64,000 bases of DNA, taken from the NCBI RefSeq assembly GCF_000745835.1, contig NZ_JQKB01000013.1:1-64000 (forward strand), in the 5' to 3' direction. Made by a program: the position numbers and the translations under genes. Positions 26,059-34,002 of the stretch are shown here, in pieces (position 1 is the stretch's first letter; every line of letters begins with the position of its first letter). The notes under the pieces are model-generated. The model saw only the letters and a program-made list of their open reading frames with translations. It was not told the DNA's origin and did not search any database. The stretch comes from Belnapia moabensis DSM 16746 (GTDB lineage Bacteria; Pseudomonadota; Alphaproteobacteria; Acetobacterales; Acetobacteraceae).

Positions 26059-26080
26059 GAGGGCACCCGCAGGCACCCTC
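26059..26080 (-). promoter_or_regulatory. Hairpin next to the SAM-II-like aptamer, possible expression platform
   Basis: An inverted repeat GAGGG (26059-26063) / CCCTC (26076-26080) starts right after the aptamer and includes two of three GGCACCC copies (26040, 26062, 26072 on the plus strand). It lies 54 bp upstream of the metZ start and could be the switching element. I saw no clear ribosome site inside it. Confidence 0.4.
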
Positions 26081-26185
26081 GACGGCCGATTTAGCGCGAA
26101 TATTTTGAACCCATCACCGTCGCTGCGCGTCGCCGATGGGGACCCGTAAGGACCTCGCCGCAAGCTGGCCGGACAAATCGCGAGG
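26081..26185 (-). promoter_or_regulatory. SAM-II-like riboswitch aptamer with a long loop, upstream of metZ
   Basis: Read on the minus strand, stem P1 is CCTCGC (26185-26180) with GCGAGG (26158-26153). Its loop begins GATTTG and contains CGGCC (26171-26167). The 3' part has the conserved GCTAAA (26095-26090) followed by GGCCG (26087-26083), which can pair with the loop CGGCC to make the SAM-II pseudoknot. The connecting loop is long and holds a hairpin with a 6-bp stem (26110-26115 with 26135-26140). Position before metZ fits the known role. A covariance-model search has not been run. Confidence 0.75.
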
Positions 26186-26304
26186 GGGCCTCGCGGCCCG
26201 GGCGCAGTTAGCGGCCCCGGACGCATGCGGTCAACCCTCCATACCGTCTGATGCAAGAGGCGGGCTTGAGCCCAGCGCCGGCTGCGGCTAATGTCATCCC
26301 TACT

Positions 26305-26379
26305 GCGGGCGTAGTTCAGAGGTAGAACGTCAGCTTCCCAAGCTGAATGTCGTGGGTTCGATTCCCATCGCCCGCTCCA
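26305..26379 (+). tRNA. tRNA-Gly (anticodon CCC)
   Basis: A 75-nt cloverleaf: acceptor GCGGGCG pairs with CGCCCGC, the D arm is GTTC/GAAC, and the anticodon stem TCAGC/GCTGA encloses TTCCCAA, so the anticodon is CCC, reading GGG. The T arm contains GGTTCGATTCC, and CCA is encoded at 26377-26379. The sequence is close to bacterial glyU-type tRNAs. Confidence 0.96.
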
Positions 26380-26466
26380 CCATCCCCTCATCAACGGCCT
26401 TTCACTTGGCCTGCGCCACCCTCCGGGGCAGAGTGCAGGCCGAACCCCTTTGGGAATTGCGACAAG

Positions 26467-27066
26467 TTGGAATTAACGCCTGAACAGGTCGCCGCCGCCC
26501 GAGCCATCGGCTGCGCCTTCTTTCCCGCGACCGAATTGCAGGTCCAGCGCCTCACCATGCAGCAGCGCATCTTCAAGGTGGAGGGCAAGCATTACCTGCT
26601 GAGCCGCGACGGTTCCTATTTCGAGACGGCCGGCACGCTGCGGGCGCTGATCGCCAAGGCGGCGCCCCCGCCCGCGCCGGTGCCCGAGGTTCCCGTCGTC
26701 GAGGCCCGGACTCCCAAGCCACCGCCGCCTGAACCAATCATCGAGGCTCCGGCGCCCGAGCCGCCGCCACCCGATCCGGTTGCCGAGGCCACCATCCCCG
26801 AGCCGCCTCCACCCGGCCCGGAGGCCGAGGCCGCGATTCCAGAGCCGCTTCCGGCGGAGCCGGCCCCGCCACCCGCCCCCCGTCGGCGTGGCCGCCCGCG
26901 GAAGGCTGCTGCCGCGCCCGTGGAGGCCGAAGCGCCCGAGCCCGAGCCCGAGCCCTCACCGCCCGCTACCGAACCCGCCCCGCCCCGCCGCCGCACCAAG
27001 GAGACCCAGCCCCGCTGGAAGACCGCCGGCCCCGCTCGTCGCGGCCGCCTCAAGCCTTCCTCCTGA
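26467..27066 (+). CDS. Proline/glutamate-rich protein with AT-hook-like basic motif
   Basis: A 199-residue protein if translated from TTG 26467, or 169 from ATG 26557; codon usage looks coding from the TTG. Residues 1-65 form a small folded domain (FKVEGKHYLLSRDGSYFETA). Residues 66-170 are low-complexity Pro/Glu/Ala, interrupted by RRRGRPRK (139-146), which matches the AT-hook core GRP. A second basic patch (RRGRLK) ends the protein. DNA binding is an inference. The gene starts 88 bp after the tRNA, and no family name is known to me. Confidence 0.65.
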   Translation: MELTPEQVAAARAIGCAFFPATELQVQRLTMQQRIFKVEGKHYLLSRDGSYFETAGTLRALIAKAAPPPAPVPEVPVVEARTPKPPPPEPIIEAPAPEPPPPDPVAEATIPEPPPPGPEAEAAIPEPLPAEPAPPPAPRRRGRPRKAAAAPVEAEAPEPEPEPSPPATEPAPPRRRTKETQPRWKTAGPARRGRLKPSS

Positions 27067-27122
27067 GGCTGGACAGAACGCCCCGCCTCGGCTTCCTTGC
27101 GCATGAGGATCGAGGAACGTTC

Positions 27123-28094
27123 ATGCTGCTTCGCCGCACCACCTTGGCCGGTCTCGGTACCCTGCTGGCCGCCCCGGCGCTTCACGCCCAACCGGCCGAG
27201 TGGAAGCCCGACCGGCCGCTCCGCCTGATCGTCACCTACCCGCCGGGTGGCGTAACCGATATCGTCGGCCGCATCGCCGCCGATCCGCTGGGCCGGGAAC
27301 TCGGTCAGCCCGTGGTGGTGGAGAACCGCGCCGGCGCCGGCGGCAATATCGGGACGGGGGCCGCCGCCCAGGCGGAGGCGGACGGCACCACCATCCTCTT
27401 CGGCACCACCGCCATGTTCGGCGTGAATCCCGTCCTTTACGCCAATAGCGGCGTCGATGCGGTGCGCGACTTCATCTGCCTCGGCACGATCGGGGAGGTG
27501 GCGAACATCCTCTCCGTCATACCATCCCGCGTTCAGGCGAAGGATGTGCGGTCCTTCATCGCCGAGGCCAAGGCGCGGCCGCTGATCTACGGCTCGGTCG
27601 GCAATGGCAGCTCGTCGCATCTCTCGGCCGCGGTCTTCCTGAAGGAGGCGGGGATCGACGCGACGCATGTGCCGTACCGCGGCTCCTCGCCGCTGGTCGC
27701 CGCCATGCTGGCGGGCGAGGTGGATTTCGGCTTCGACACCACCGCCACCTCCACCGCGCATATCCAGTCCGGCGCCTTCCGCCCGCTCGCCGTCACCACC
27801 GTCCGCCGCGCAAGCGCCCTGCCGCAGGTGCCGACGCTGAAGGAGAGCGGCATGCCGGATGTCGACCTCGGCATCTGGTTCGGCCTCTTCGTGCCGCGGA
27901 AGACGCCGCCGGCCATCATCCGGCATCTCACCGCGGCGCTGGAGCGGACCCGCACGCCGCAGACCGAGCAGCGCCTGCAATCGGCCTTCGTCGACCCGCT
28001 CTATATCCCGCAGCCCGAGGTGGACGGCTATATCCGCGCCAGCGCCCTCCGCTGGCAGGCCATTGCGAAGGACGCCCGCATCTCGGTCGATTGA
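27123..28094 (+). CDS. Bug/TctC-family tripartite tricarboxylate-type solute-binding protein
   Basis: A 323-residue periplasmic receptor with signal peptide MLLRRTTLAGLGTLLAAPAL ending at HAQ. The family marks are LRLIVTYPPGGVTDIVGRIA, VVENRAGAGGNIGTG and THVPYRGSSPLVAAMLAGEV. These proteins deliver carboxylates to TctAB-type permeases or act as sensors. No tctAB gene is in the window, so it is an orphan receptor and its ligand cannot be named. Confidence 0.9.
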   Translation: MLLRRTTLAGLGTLLAAPALHAQPAEWKPDRPLRLIVTYPPGGVTDIVGRIAADPLGRELGQPVVVENRAGAGGNIGTGAAAQAEADGTTILFGTTAMFGVNPVLYANSGVDAVRDFICLGTIGEVANILSVIPSRVQAKDVRSFIAEAKARPLIYGSVGNGSSSHLSAAVFLKEAGIDATHVPYRGSSPLVAAMLAGEVDFGFDTTATSTAHIQSGAFRPLAVTTVRRASALPQVPTLKESGMPDVDLGIWFGLFVPRKTPPAIIRHLTAALERTRTPQTEQRLQSAFVDPLYIPQPEVDGYIRASALRWQAIAKDARISVD

Positions 28095-28104
28095 GCCATG
28101 CTGC

Positions 28105-29529
28105 TCAGCGCTGCCAGAGGCCGAATCGGCGCGCCTGCTTGAGCCACCAGCCCTGCTGCCGCCACCAGGGCAGGAAGGCCCGCCGCGCCGCCGAGGCCGG
28201 CGCCCAGCCGGACGGGTCGGCCAGCCGCTCCAGCAGCAGTTCCGGCCCGCAGGGCAGCATCGTCACCGGGTCCAGGTAGCGTGGGTAGAGGATCAGCGCG
28301 CCGGCGACCAGCGCATCCAGCGGGAGGGCACGGCCGCGCCGCGGCACCGGCTCCATGTCCCGCGTCAGGCCCCAGCCGGCATAGAAGGGGCGGCCCCAGA
28401 CCGTTACCTCCAGCCCGCGCAGCAGCGCCTCGAAGCCGGCGAGGCTGGTGATGCCGTGCAGCGCATCCACCTGGGCGAAGAGCGTGCCGATATCGCCCTC
28501 CGCCGCCACCGCATCGGCGAAGCGGAGTGCCAGCCGCCGCGGGACATAGCCGCGGCGATAGCCCGTCTCCACATCCGGGTGCGGACGGAAGACGATGAAG
28601 GCTCCCGGCTCCTGCCGCCGCACCGCCTCCAGCAGGGCGAGGTTGCCGCGCACCCGCCCGGCGCCAAGCCGGATCGAGGCATCGTCCTCGACCTGCCCGA
28701 CGACGAGGATGCGCCGCCGCCCCGGCGTCGCCGGCAGGGGCGGGGCCGGGCGGCGGAGGTTGTACTTGGTCACCCCCTGCGCGACGATCGACATACGCAG
28801 CGCCGCCGCGCGCGCCAGCAGGGCAGGGGTGAAGGCCGTCTCTGCCAGGATGCGTTCCAGCGTGGAGGCCTCGCCCGCATCGTAATGCGGCACCAGAGGA
28901 TCGACGGCCAGCGAGGCGGAGGGGATGAAATCCACCCCGAGCCCGACCGAGCGCAGGAAGCCATCCTCCACCCAATGCAGCGGCACCCCCGCCGCCCGGC
29001 AGCGCGCCGCCAGCCCCGGCGAAGCCCGCGTCGCCCAGACAGCGATGCCGCCCTGCCGCTCCCGCGCCACGGCCAACGCCTCATTCTCATCTCCGGCGAA
29101 GATGACAGGCGGGCCGTCATGCGCGAAGGCGGCGGCGATGGCGGCCTGCTTCCACCGCGCCATGCCGAGGAAGGCGGCGATGCCCCGGTTCGCCGCCGCC
29201 TCGCGCCGCCACAGCGCGAGCAGGGCCAGCCCCTCCTCGGCGGTGGAAGCCTGCCCGCGGAACGGATCCGCCCAGCGCGTAGCCGCCAGCAGCCGGGGAT
29301 CGATAGGGTCCGGCCAGAGCGGTTGCAGCGCGGCCGCCTGCGCCTCAGCCTCGGCCGATGCCGGACGGGCCAGCGCCGCCGCGACCGGCTCCTCGCCGAT
29401 GGCCGCCAGCAGCCCCACCACGCGCCGCCGTGGGCCGAAGGCGGGTGCCGCCCAGGGCCCCTCGGCCAGCTGTACCCCCTCCGGCACGCCCTCGGGGAAG
29501 AAGGCTGCCAGATGCGGAAGCTCGGTCAG
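28105..29529 (-). CDS. KpsC/LipB-family capsule polysaccharide biosynthesis protein, single domain
   Basis: Family proteins add Kdo linkers to lipid acceptors for capsule export. The signatures are HWVEDGFLRSVGLGVDFIP and HGITSLAGFEALLRGLEVTV followed by WGRPFYAGWGLT. At about 475 residues it carries one catalytic half, whereas classic KpsC has two. The start is uncertain: homologous sequence reaches LPHLAAFF, upstream of the first GTG (29487), so translation may begin at CTG 29529 (CTGA overlap with the ccmI stop) or at ATG 29607 inside ccmI. A capsule locus is not visible around it. Confidence 0.75.
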   Translation of the reverse strand: MTELPHLAAFFPEGVPEGVQLAEGPWAAPAFGPRRRVVGLLAAIGEEPVAAALARPASAEAEAQAAALQPLWPDPIDPRLLAATRWADPFRGQASTAEEGLALLALWRREAAANRGIAAFLGMARWKQAAIAAAFAHDGPPVIFAGDENEALAVARERQGGIAVWATRASPGLAARCRAAGVPLHWVEDGFLRSVGLGVDFIPSASLAVDPLVPHYDAGEASTLERILAETAFTPALLARAAALRMSIVAQGVTKYNLRRPAPPLPATPGRRRILVVGQVEDDASIRLGAGRVRGNLALLEAVRRQEPGAFIVFRPHPDVETGYRRGYVPRRLALRFADAVAAEGDIGTLFAQVDALHGITSLAGFEALLRGLEVTVWGRPFYAGWGLTRDMEPVPRRGRALPLDALVAGALILYPRYLDPVTMLPCGPELLLERLADPSGWAPASAARRAFLPWWRQQGWWLKQARRFGLWQR

Positions 29530-30332
29530 GGCAGCTCCTGCATCCGCCGCTCGACCATAGCACGCCAGGGGGCCTCGGGTGGCGCCTCGGCCACCAGCGC
29601 CTGCCACAGCTCGCGCGCCCGCTCGGGGTGCCCCGCCCGCGCCTCGACCAGGCCAGAGAGGAAGCGCAGGCCCACATGCTGCGGCGCCTGGGGCAGGGCC
29701 GTGGCGAGCAGCCGCCGCGCATCCTCCACCTTCTCGTCCTCCAGCAGGACCTGGGCGAGCTGGCTGGTCAGCTCCGGGTCGAATTGCGCTGCCAGCGCGC
29801 GCTTGTAGGCCGCCGCCGCCGGGCCGAGTGCGCCGCGGCTGCGTTCGGCATTGCCGAGCAGGCGGTAGCCCTCCTGCGCCTGCGGCGTCGTTGGGTCGAG
29901 CCGTGCGAGGCGGCTGCGCAGCAGCTCCAGCATCTCCTCGTCCCGCGCCGCCACCTGCTGACGCAGCGAGAAGGGCGCCGAGGGCATGTCCGGCAGCGCG
30001 CTCGGCCAGTAGAGGGCGAGGGCCAGCAGCGGCACGGCGGCCACCGTCGCCCAGAGGGCGAGCTTCGCCCCGCGCCCGGCCTGGGTGCCCGGCTCGGCCG
30101 GGGCCGCCAGCAGCCGGCGCTGTACCTCGAGCACGGCAGCCTTGTGCGCCGTCTCGTCCAGCCGGCCGGCGTCGCGCTCGCGGTCCAGCTCCTCCATCTG
30201 CGCCCGGTAGAGGGCGAGGTCGGCCTCGCGTCGCCCGCGCGCCGCCGGCGGGCGGAACAGGCTGGCGGCGAGCGGCAGGATCGCCGCCACGGCCAGCAGG
30301 CCGAGCAGCGGCCAGAACGGAAACCAGTTCAC
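29526..30332 (-). CDS. ccmI: Cytochrome c maturation protein CcmI
   Basis: A 268-residue apocytochrome c chaperone. The N-terminal span (residues 4-25, FPFWPLLGLLAVAAILPLAA) is followed by the cytoplasmic segment LYRAQMEELDRERDAGRLDE typical of CcmI, a second span near 90-108, and a periplasmic TPR-like tail (AYKRALAAQFDPELTSQLAQ and repeats). Start and stop overlap ccmH (4 bp) and the KpsC-like gene. It holds apocytochrome for heme ligation by CcmF/CcmH. Confidence 0.9.
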   Translation of the reverse strand: MNWFPFWPLLGLLAVAAILPLAASLFRPPAARGRREADLALYRAQMEELDRERDAGRLDETAHKAAVLEVQRRLLAAPAEPGTQAGRGAKLALWATVAAVPLLALALYWPSALPDMPSAPFSLRQQVAARDEEMLELLRSRLARLDPTTPQAQEGYRLLGNAERSRGALGPAAAAYKRALAAQFDPELTSQLAQVLLEDEKVEDARRLLATALPQAPQHVGLRFLSGLVEARAGHPERARELWQALVAEAPPEAPWRAMVERRMQELP

Positions 30333-30787
30333 TCGCGCGGCCTGCCGGAGAGTTGGGCGAGGCGATCGCGCTCCGCCTGGGTGAGCTCCTGCGGCCCGGG
30401 CGCCACCCGCTGCCGCCGCCGCATGCCGCGGATCAGCAGCGCGCCACCGAGGAGCGCGATGGCCGGCATCCCCCAGAGCAGCGCCGTCTCCGGCTTGAAG
30501 GGCGGCTTCAGCAGAACGAAGTCACCGTAGCGCTCATGCACGAAGCGGAAGACGGCATCGTCCGGCTTGCCCTGCGCCACCTGCTCGCGGACGATCCGCC
30601 GGAGGTCGCGGGCAAGGTCGGCATCGCTGTCCTCGATCGACTGGTTCTGGCAGACCATGCAGCGCAGCTCGCGCCCGATGACGCGGGCGCGCTCTTCCTG
30701 CGCCGGGTCGGGGAGCTGGTCGGCCGGGTCGCCCACGGCGAGCGCCGGACCCGCGGCCAGCATCAGCAGCAGCAGCCAGCGGATCAT
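30329..30787 (-). CDS. ccmH: Cytochrome c maturation protein CcmH (thioredoxin-like reductase)
   Basis: A 152-residue protein with a signal peptide (1-17, ending ALA), then the redox motif RCMVCQNQSIEDSDADLARD with C43 and C46, which reduces the apocytochrome CxxCH disulfide. A C-terminal span lies near 103-122 (LLWGMPAIALLGGALLI). It overlaps ccmI and ccmG by 4 bp each. Confidence 0.93.
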   Translation of the reverse strand: MIRWLLLLMLAAGPALAVGDPADQLPDPAQEERARVIGRELRCMVCQNQSIEDSDADLARDLRRIVREQVAQGKPDDAVFRFVHERYGDFVLLKPPFKPETALLWGMPAIALLGGALLIRGMRRRQRVAPGPQELTQAERDRLAQLSGRPRE

Positions 30788-31371
30788 GCGGTGCGCCGCA
30801 GCAAGGGAGTCACCTGTTGCGCCAGGATCTCCTCGGTGATTGGCCCGGCCATCCGCCAGCGGATGATGCCCGACTTATCGAGGAGATAGGTCTCCGGCAC
30901 GCCATACAGCCCCCAATCGATCGCGACCCGCCCCGGCTGGTCCACGCCGAGCCGCGCGTAGGGCGTGCCGCGCTGCTTCAGGAAGCCGAGGCTGTCCGCC
31001 GGCTTGTCCTTGTAGGCGATGCCCATGATGGCGACGCCGTCGCGCGCGAGGCGCATCAGCTGTGGATGCTCGATCACGCAGGGCACGCACCAGGAGGCGA
31101 AGAAATTCACCAGCAGCGGCTTACCCGTCTTCAGATCGGCCGCCGACAGCCCCGGCAGCCCCGTGCCCTCGAGCGGCGGCAGGCTGAAATCCGGCGGCGC
31201 CTTGCCGATCAGTGCGGAGGGCACGCCGCGCGGGTCGTAGTTGCCGGTGCCGAGGCCGCGCAGCATGGCGTAGAAGCCGGCGCCGCCGAGGCCGGCGACG
31301 GCCAGCGGCGCCAGCAGCAGCGCGCGGCGGCGCCAGGCGGCCGCTTCGGGGTTGGGGGCCGCCTCGCTCAT
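30784..31371 (-). CDS. ccmG: Thiol:disulfide interchange protein CcmG/DsbE
   Basis: A 195-residue membrane-anchored thioredoxin. The anchor is at about 16-37, and the active site FFASWCVPCVIEHP has C95 and C98. RVAIDWGLYGVPETYLLDKS contains the cis-Pro region conserved in DsbE. It passes reductant from CcdA/DsbD to CcmH. It overlaps ccmF and ccmH by 4 bp. Confidence 0.93.
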   Translation of the reverse strand: MSEAAPNPEAAAWRRRALLLAPLAVAGLGGAGFYAMLRGLGTGNYDPRGVPSALIGKAPPDFSLPPLEGTGLPGLSAADLKTGKPLLVNFFASWCVPCVIEHPQLMRLARDGVAIMGIAYKDKPADSLGFLKQRGTPYARLGVDQPGRVAIDWGLYGVPETYLLDKSGIIRWRMAGPITEEILAQQVTPLLRRTA

Positions 31372-33332
31372 GCCCGTGCCCCGGCCTTCACGGCCTTCGG
31401 TGCTGGCGCCGAAACACGGACGCGTCGGTCGCTGAGCGAGATGCCGCCGCCGAGCGCCATGATCGCGGCGCCGAGCCAGATCCAGGGCGCCAGCGGGTTG
31501 TGGTGGATGCGCAGCACCGCGCCGCCCTCCCGTTCCTCGCCGAGCACCACATAGAGGTCGGCGAGCCAGTTGGTGTGGATCGCCGCCTCCGTCGTCGTCA
31601 TCCGGGCGACGGGGAAGCTGCGGCGCTCCGGCGTCAGAACCGTCACCAGCCGGCCGCCATCGCGCACCTCGACCGTCGCACGCCGGGCCGAGAAATTCGG
31701 CCCCGGCGCATCAGCGACGCCGACCAGCCGGTAGTCGTACCCGGCCAGCGCCACGCTCTCGCCAGGCTTCACCAGCCGCAGCGTATCGGTGGCGAGGCCC
31801 ATGCCGGCGAGGCCGAGGATCATCACCCCCATCCCCGCATGGGCCAGCGCCCCGCCCCAGGCCGCCCGCGGCAACCCCTTGGCCCGCGCCCAGGCCGCCC
31901 GCGGCCGGCTGAAGAGCGCGATGCGGTCGGCAATGTCGGCGACGGCGGCGAGGATCACCCACACCGCCGCGCCGAAGCCGAGCGCCGGACCGACGCGATA
32001 GCCCTCGATGGCGAAGCAGAGCACGAGCGCCACCAGCCCGGCGAGCGCCGCCCACCACAGCCGCTGCAGGGCGGGGAAAAGCCGCGCCCGCTTCCAGGGC
32101 ATCAGCGGCCCGAGCGTCATGGCACCGATCAGCGGCACCGCCAGCGGGAAGATTGCCGTGTTGAAGAAGGGCGGCCCCACCGAGAATTTCTCGCCCAGCA
32201 CGAGGTCGGCGAACATCGGGTAAAGCGTGCCGGCCAGCACCACCGCCGCGATCGAGCAGAGCAGCAGGTTGTTCAGCACCAGCGCCCCCTCGCGGGAGAC
32301 CGGGGTGAAGACGCCTGTCGGCAGCATCGCCTGCGCCCGCCAGGCGAAGAGCAGGAAGCCGCCGCCGATATAGACCGCGAGCAGGATGAGGATGACGGTG
32401 CCGCGCGCCGGGTCGTTGGCGAAGGCATGCACGCTGTTCAGCACCCCGGAGCGGACGAGGAAGGTGCCGAGCAGGCTCATCCCGAAGGCGAGGAGGGCGA
32501 GGAACACCGTCCAGGTCTTCAGCGCCTCCCGCTTCTCGACGACGATGGCGGAGTGCAGCAGCGCGCAGCCGGCCAGCCAGGGCAGCAGGGAGGCATTCTC
32601 CACCGGGTCCCAGAACCAGTAGCCGCCCCAGCCAAGCTCGTAATAGGCCCACCAGGAGCCGAGCGCGATGCCGAGCGTCAGGAAGGACCAGGCGGCCAGC
32701 GCCCAGGGCCGCACCCAGCGCCCCCAGGCCGCGTCGACGCGCCCCTCGATCAGCGCGGCGACGGCGAAGGCATAGGTCACCGCGAAGCCGACATAGCCGA
32801 GATAGAGCAGCGGCGGATGGAAAGCGAGGCCCGGGTCCTGCAGGATCGGGTTCAGCCCCTGGCCGTCCATCGGCGGCGGCCAGATGCGCTCGAAGGGATT
32901 CGAGGTGGCGAGGATGAAGCCGAGGAAGCCGAGCGCCACCAGCGCCAGCACGCCGAGCACCCGCGCCTGGAGCGCCGAGGGAAGGTTGCCGCCGAAGGCC
33001 GCCACCGCCCCGCCGCAGAGGGCGAGGATGAGCACCCAGAGGAGCATCGATCCTTCATGGTTTCCCCAGGCGCCGCTGATCTTGTAGAGCGTCGGCTTCA
33101 GCGAGTGGCTGTTCTGCACCACGTTCAGCACCGTGGTGTCATTGGCGACATAGGCCCAGACGAGGCAGGCGAAGGCCGCGGCGACCGTCACCAGCACGCC
33201 GGCGGCGATCGGCCCGGCGGCGCCCATCAGCCGCGCATCGGCCCGCTGCGCGCCGGCTAGCCCGACCAGCGCCTGCGCAAGCGACAGGGCCAGCGCGAGG
33301 GCGAGGGCGAAATGCCCGATCTCGGGGATCAT
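31368..33332 (-). CDS. ccmF: Cytochrome c heme lyase subunit CcmF
   Basis: A 654-residue polytopic protein with about fifteen membrane spans, starting MIPEIGHFALALALALSLAQ at ATG 33332. The tryptophan-rich heme-handling signature is WGGYWFWDPVENASLLPWLA. GNHEGSMLLWVLILALCGG is another conserved family segment. It attaches heme delivered by CcmE to the apocytochrome. The length is typical of the family. It overlaps ccmE and ccmG by 4 bp. Confidence 0.95.
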   Translation of the reverse strand: MIPEIGHFALALALALSLAQALVGLAGAQRADARLMGAAGPIAAGVLVTVAAAFACLVWAYVANDTTVLNVVQNSHSLKPTLYKISGAWGNHEGSMLLWVLILALCGGAVAAFGGNLPSALQARVLGVLALVALGFLGFILATSNPFERIWPPPMDGQGLNPILQDPGLAFHPPLLYLGYVGFAVTYAFAVAALIEGRVDAAWGRWVRPWALAAWSFLTLGIALGSWWAYYELGWGGYWFWDPVENASLLPWLAGCALLHSAIVVEKREALKTWTVFLALLAFGMSLLGTFLVRSGVLNSVHAFANDPARGTVILILLAVYIGGGFLLFAWRAQAMLPTGVFTPVSREGALVLNNLLLCSIAAVVLAGTLYPMFADLVLGEKFSVGPPFFNTAIFPLAVPLIGAMTLGPLMPWKRARLFPALQRLWWAALAGLVALVLCFAIEGYRVGPALGFGAAVWVILAAVADIADRIALFSRPRAAWARAKGLPRAAWGGALAHAGMGVMILGLAGMGLATDTLRLVKPGESVALAGYDYRLVGVADAPGPNFSARRATVEVRDGGRLVTVLTPERRSFPVARMTTTEAAIHTNWLADLYVVLGEEREGGAVLRIHHNPLAPWIWLGAAIMALGGGISLSDRRVRVSAPAPKAVKAGARA

Positions 33333-33847
33333 GAGCCGCGCCTCGGCTGCGCCTGCGCCGGCTCCAGCATGTTCCAGGTGGCGGCCGGGGGCGGCGCCCC
33401 CTGGTTCGGGTTCCAGTGGCCGCTCTTCTTCAACGCATCGGCCACTTCGGGCGGCATGTAGCTCTCGTCGTGGCGGGCCAGCACCTCGCTCGCGCGGAAG
33501 GTGCCGTCGGGCCCGAGCTTGCCAAGGGTGACAACGCCCTGGCCCTCGCGGAACAGGTCCGGCAGCACGCCGGCATAGGTGACGGCCACCCCATTCGCGC
33601 CATCCGTCACGCGGAAGCGCGCCTCCGGCTTGCCGTCTGGCGCCGTCTCCCGCACCACGCTGCCGGTCTCGACGAGGCCGCCAAGGCGGAAGGCGCGGTC
33701 CGGCTTCGGCGCCTCGCGGGCGATGTCGCTCGGCGAGCGGAAGAAGACGAGGTTGTCCTGGAAGGCGGAGAGGGTCAGGGCCGTGGCGCTGCCGAGCCCG
33801 AGGGCACAGAGCAGCAGCAGCCAGAGCCGGCGGGACTTGCGGGTCAT
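33329..33847 (-). CDS. ccmE: Heme chaperone CcmE
   Basis: A 172-residue protein with one N-terminal span (about 8-28) and a periplasmic OB-fold. The heme-binding His is H126 in EVLARHDESYMPPEV, with the nearby Tyr (Y130) also conserved. RAFRLGGLVETGSV and PDLFREGQGVV are typical. The ATG at 33847 starts MTRKSRRLWL; the open frame further upstream overlaps ccmD and is not used. Confidence 0.95.
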   Translation of the reverse strand: MTRKSRRLWLLLLCALGLGSATALTLSAFQDNLVFFRSPSDIAREAPKPDRAFRLGGLVETGSVVRETAPDGKPEARFRVTDGANGVAVTYAGVLPDLFREGQGVVTLGKLGPDGTFRASEVLARHDESYMPPEVADALKKSGHWNPNQGAPPPAATWNMLEPAQAQPRRGS

Positions 33848-34002
33848 GCGGTATCCTGTGCGCGCCTTGCGGCACGCGGGTCGAGCTGGGCCAGCCGGCG
33901 CTTCGCCGCGGCATGACGCAAGATGGTGGCGATGGCGAGGATCAGGAAGCCACCGAGCACCAGCGCATAGCTGGCCGTGACATGCATCCAATGGAGGCTC
34001 AT
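33844..34002 (-). CDS. ccmD: Heme exporter protein CcmD
   Basis: A 52-residue single-span protein: MSLHWMHVTASYALVLGGFL, continuing through a hydrophobic segment and a basic tail (LRHAAAKRRLAQLDPRAARR). It is part of the CcmABCD complex that loads heme onto CcmE. ATGA overlaps on both sides (ccmC stop and ccmE start) support it as a real gene. Confidence 0.88.
   Translation of the reverse strand: MSLHWMHVTASYALVLGGFLILAIATILRHAAAKRRLAQLDPRAARRAQDTA

Noticed and set aside
26040-26078. Three GGCACCC copies as a possible transcription factor array
   Set aside because: They fall inside or beside the metZ leader hairpin, and RNA structure explains at least two of them; kept only as part of the riboswitch description.
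31212-33260. Plus-strand open frame of 682 codons over ccmF
   Set aside because: Antisense to ccmF, whose WGGYWFWDP signature and membrane pattern are decisive.
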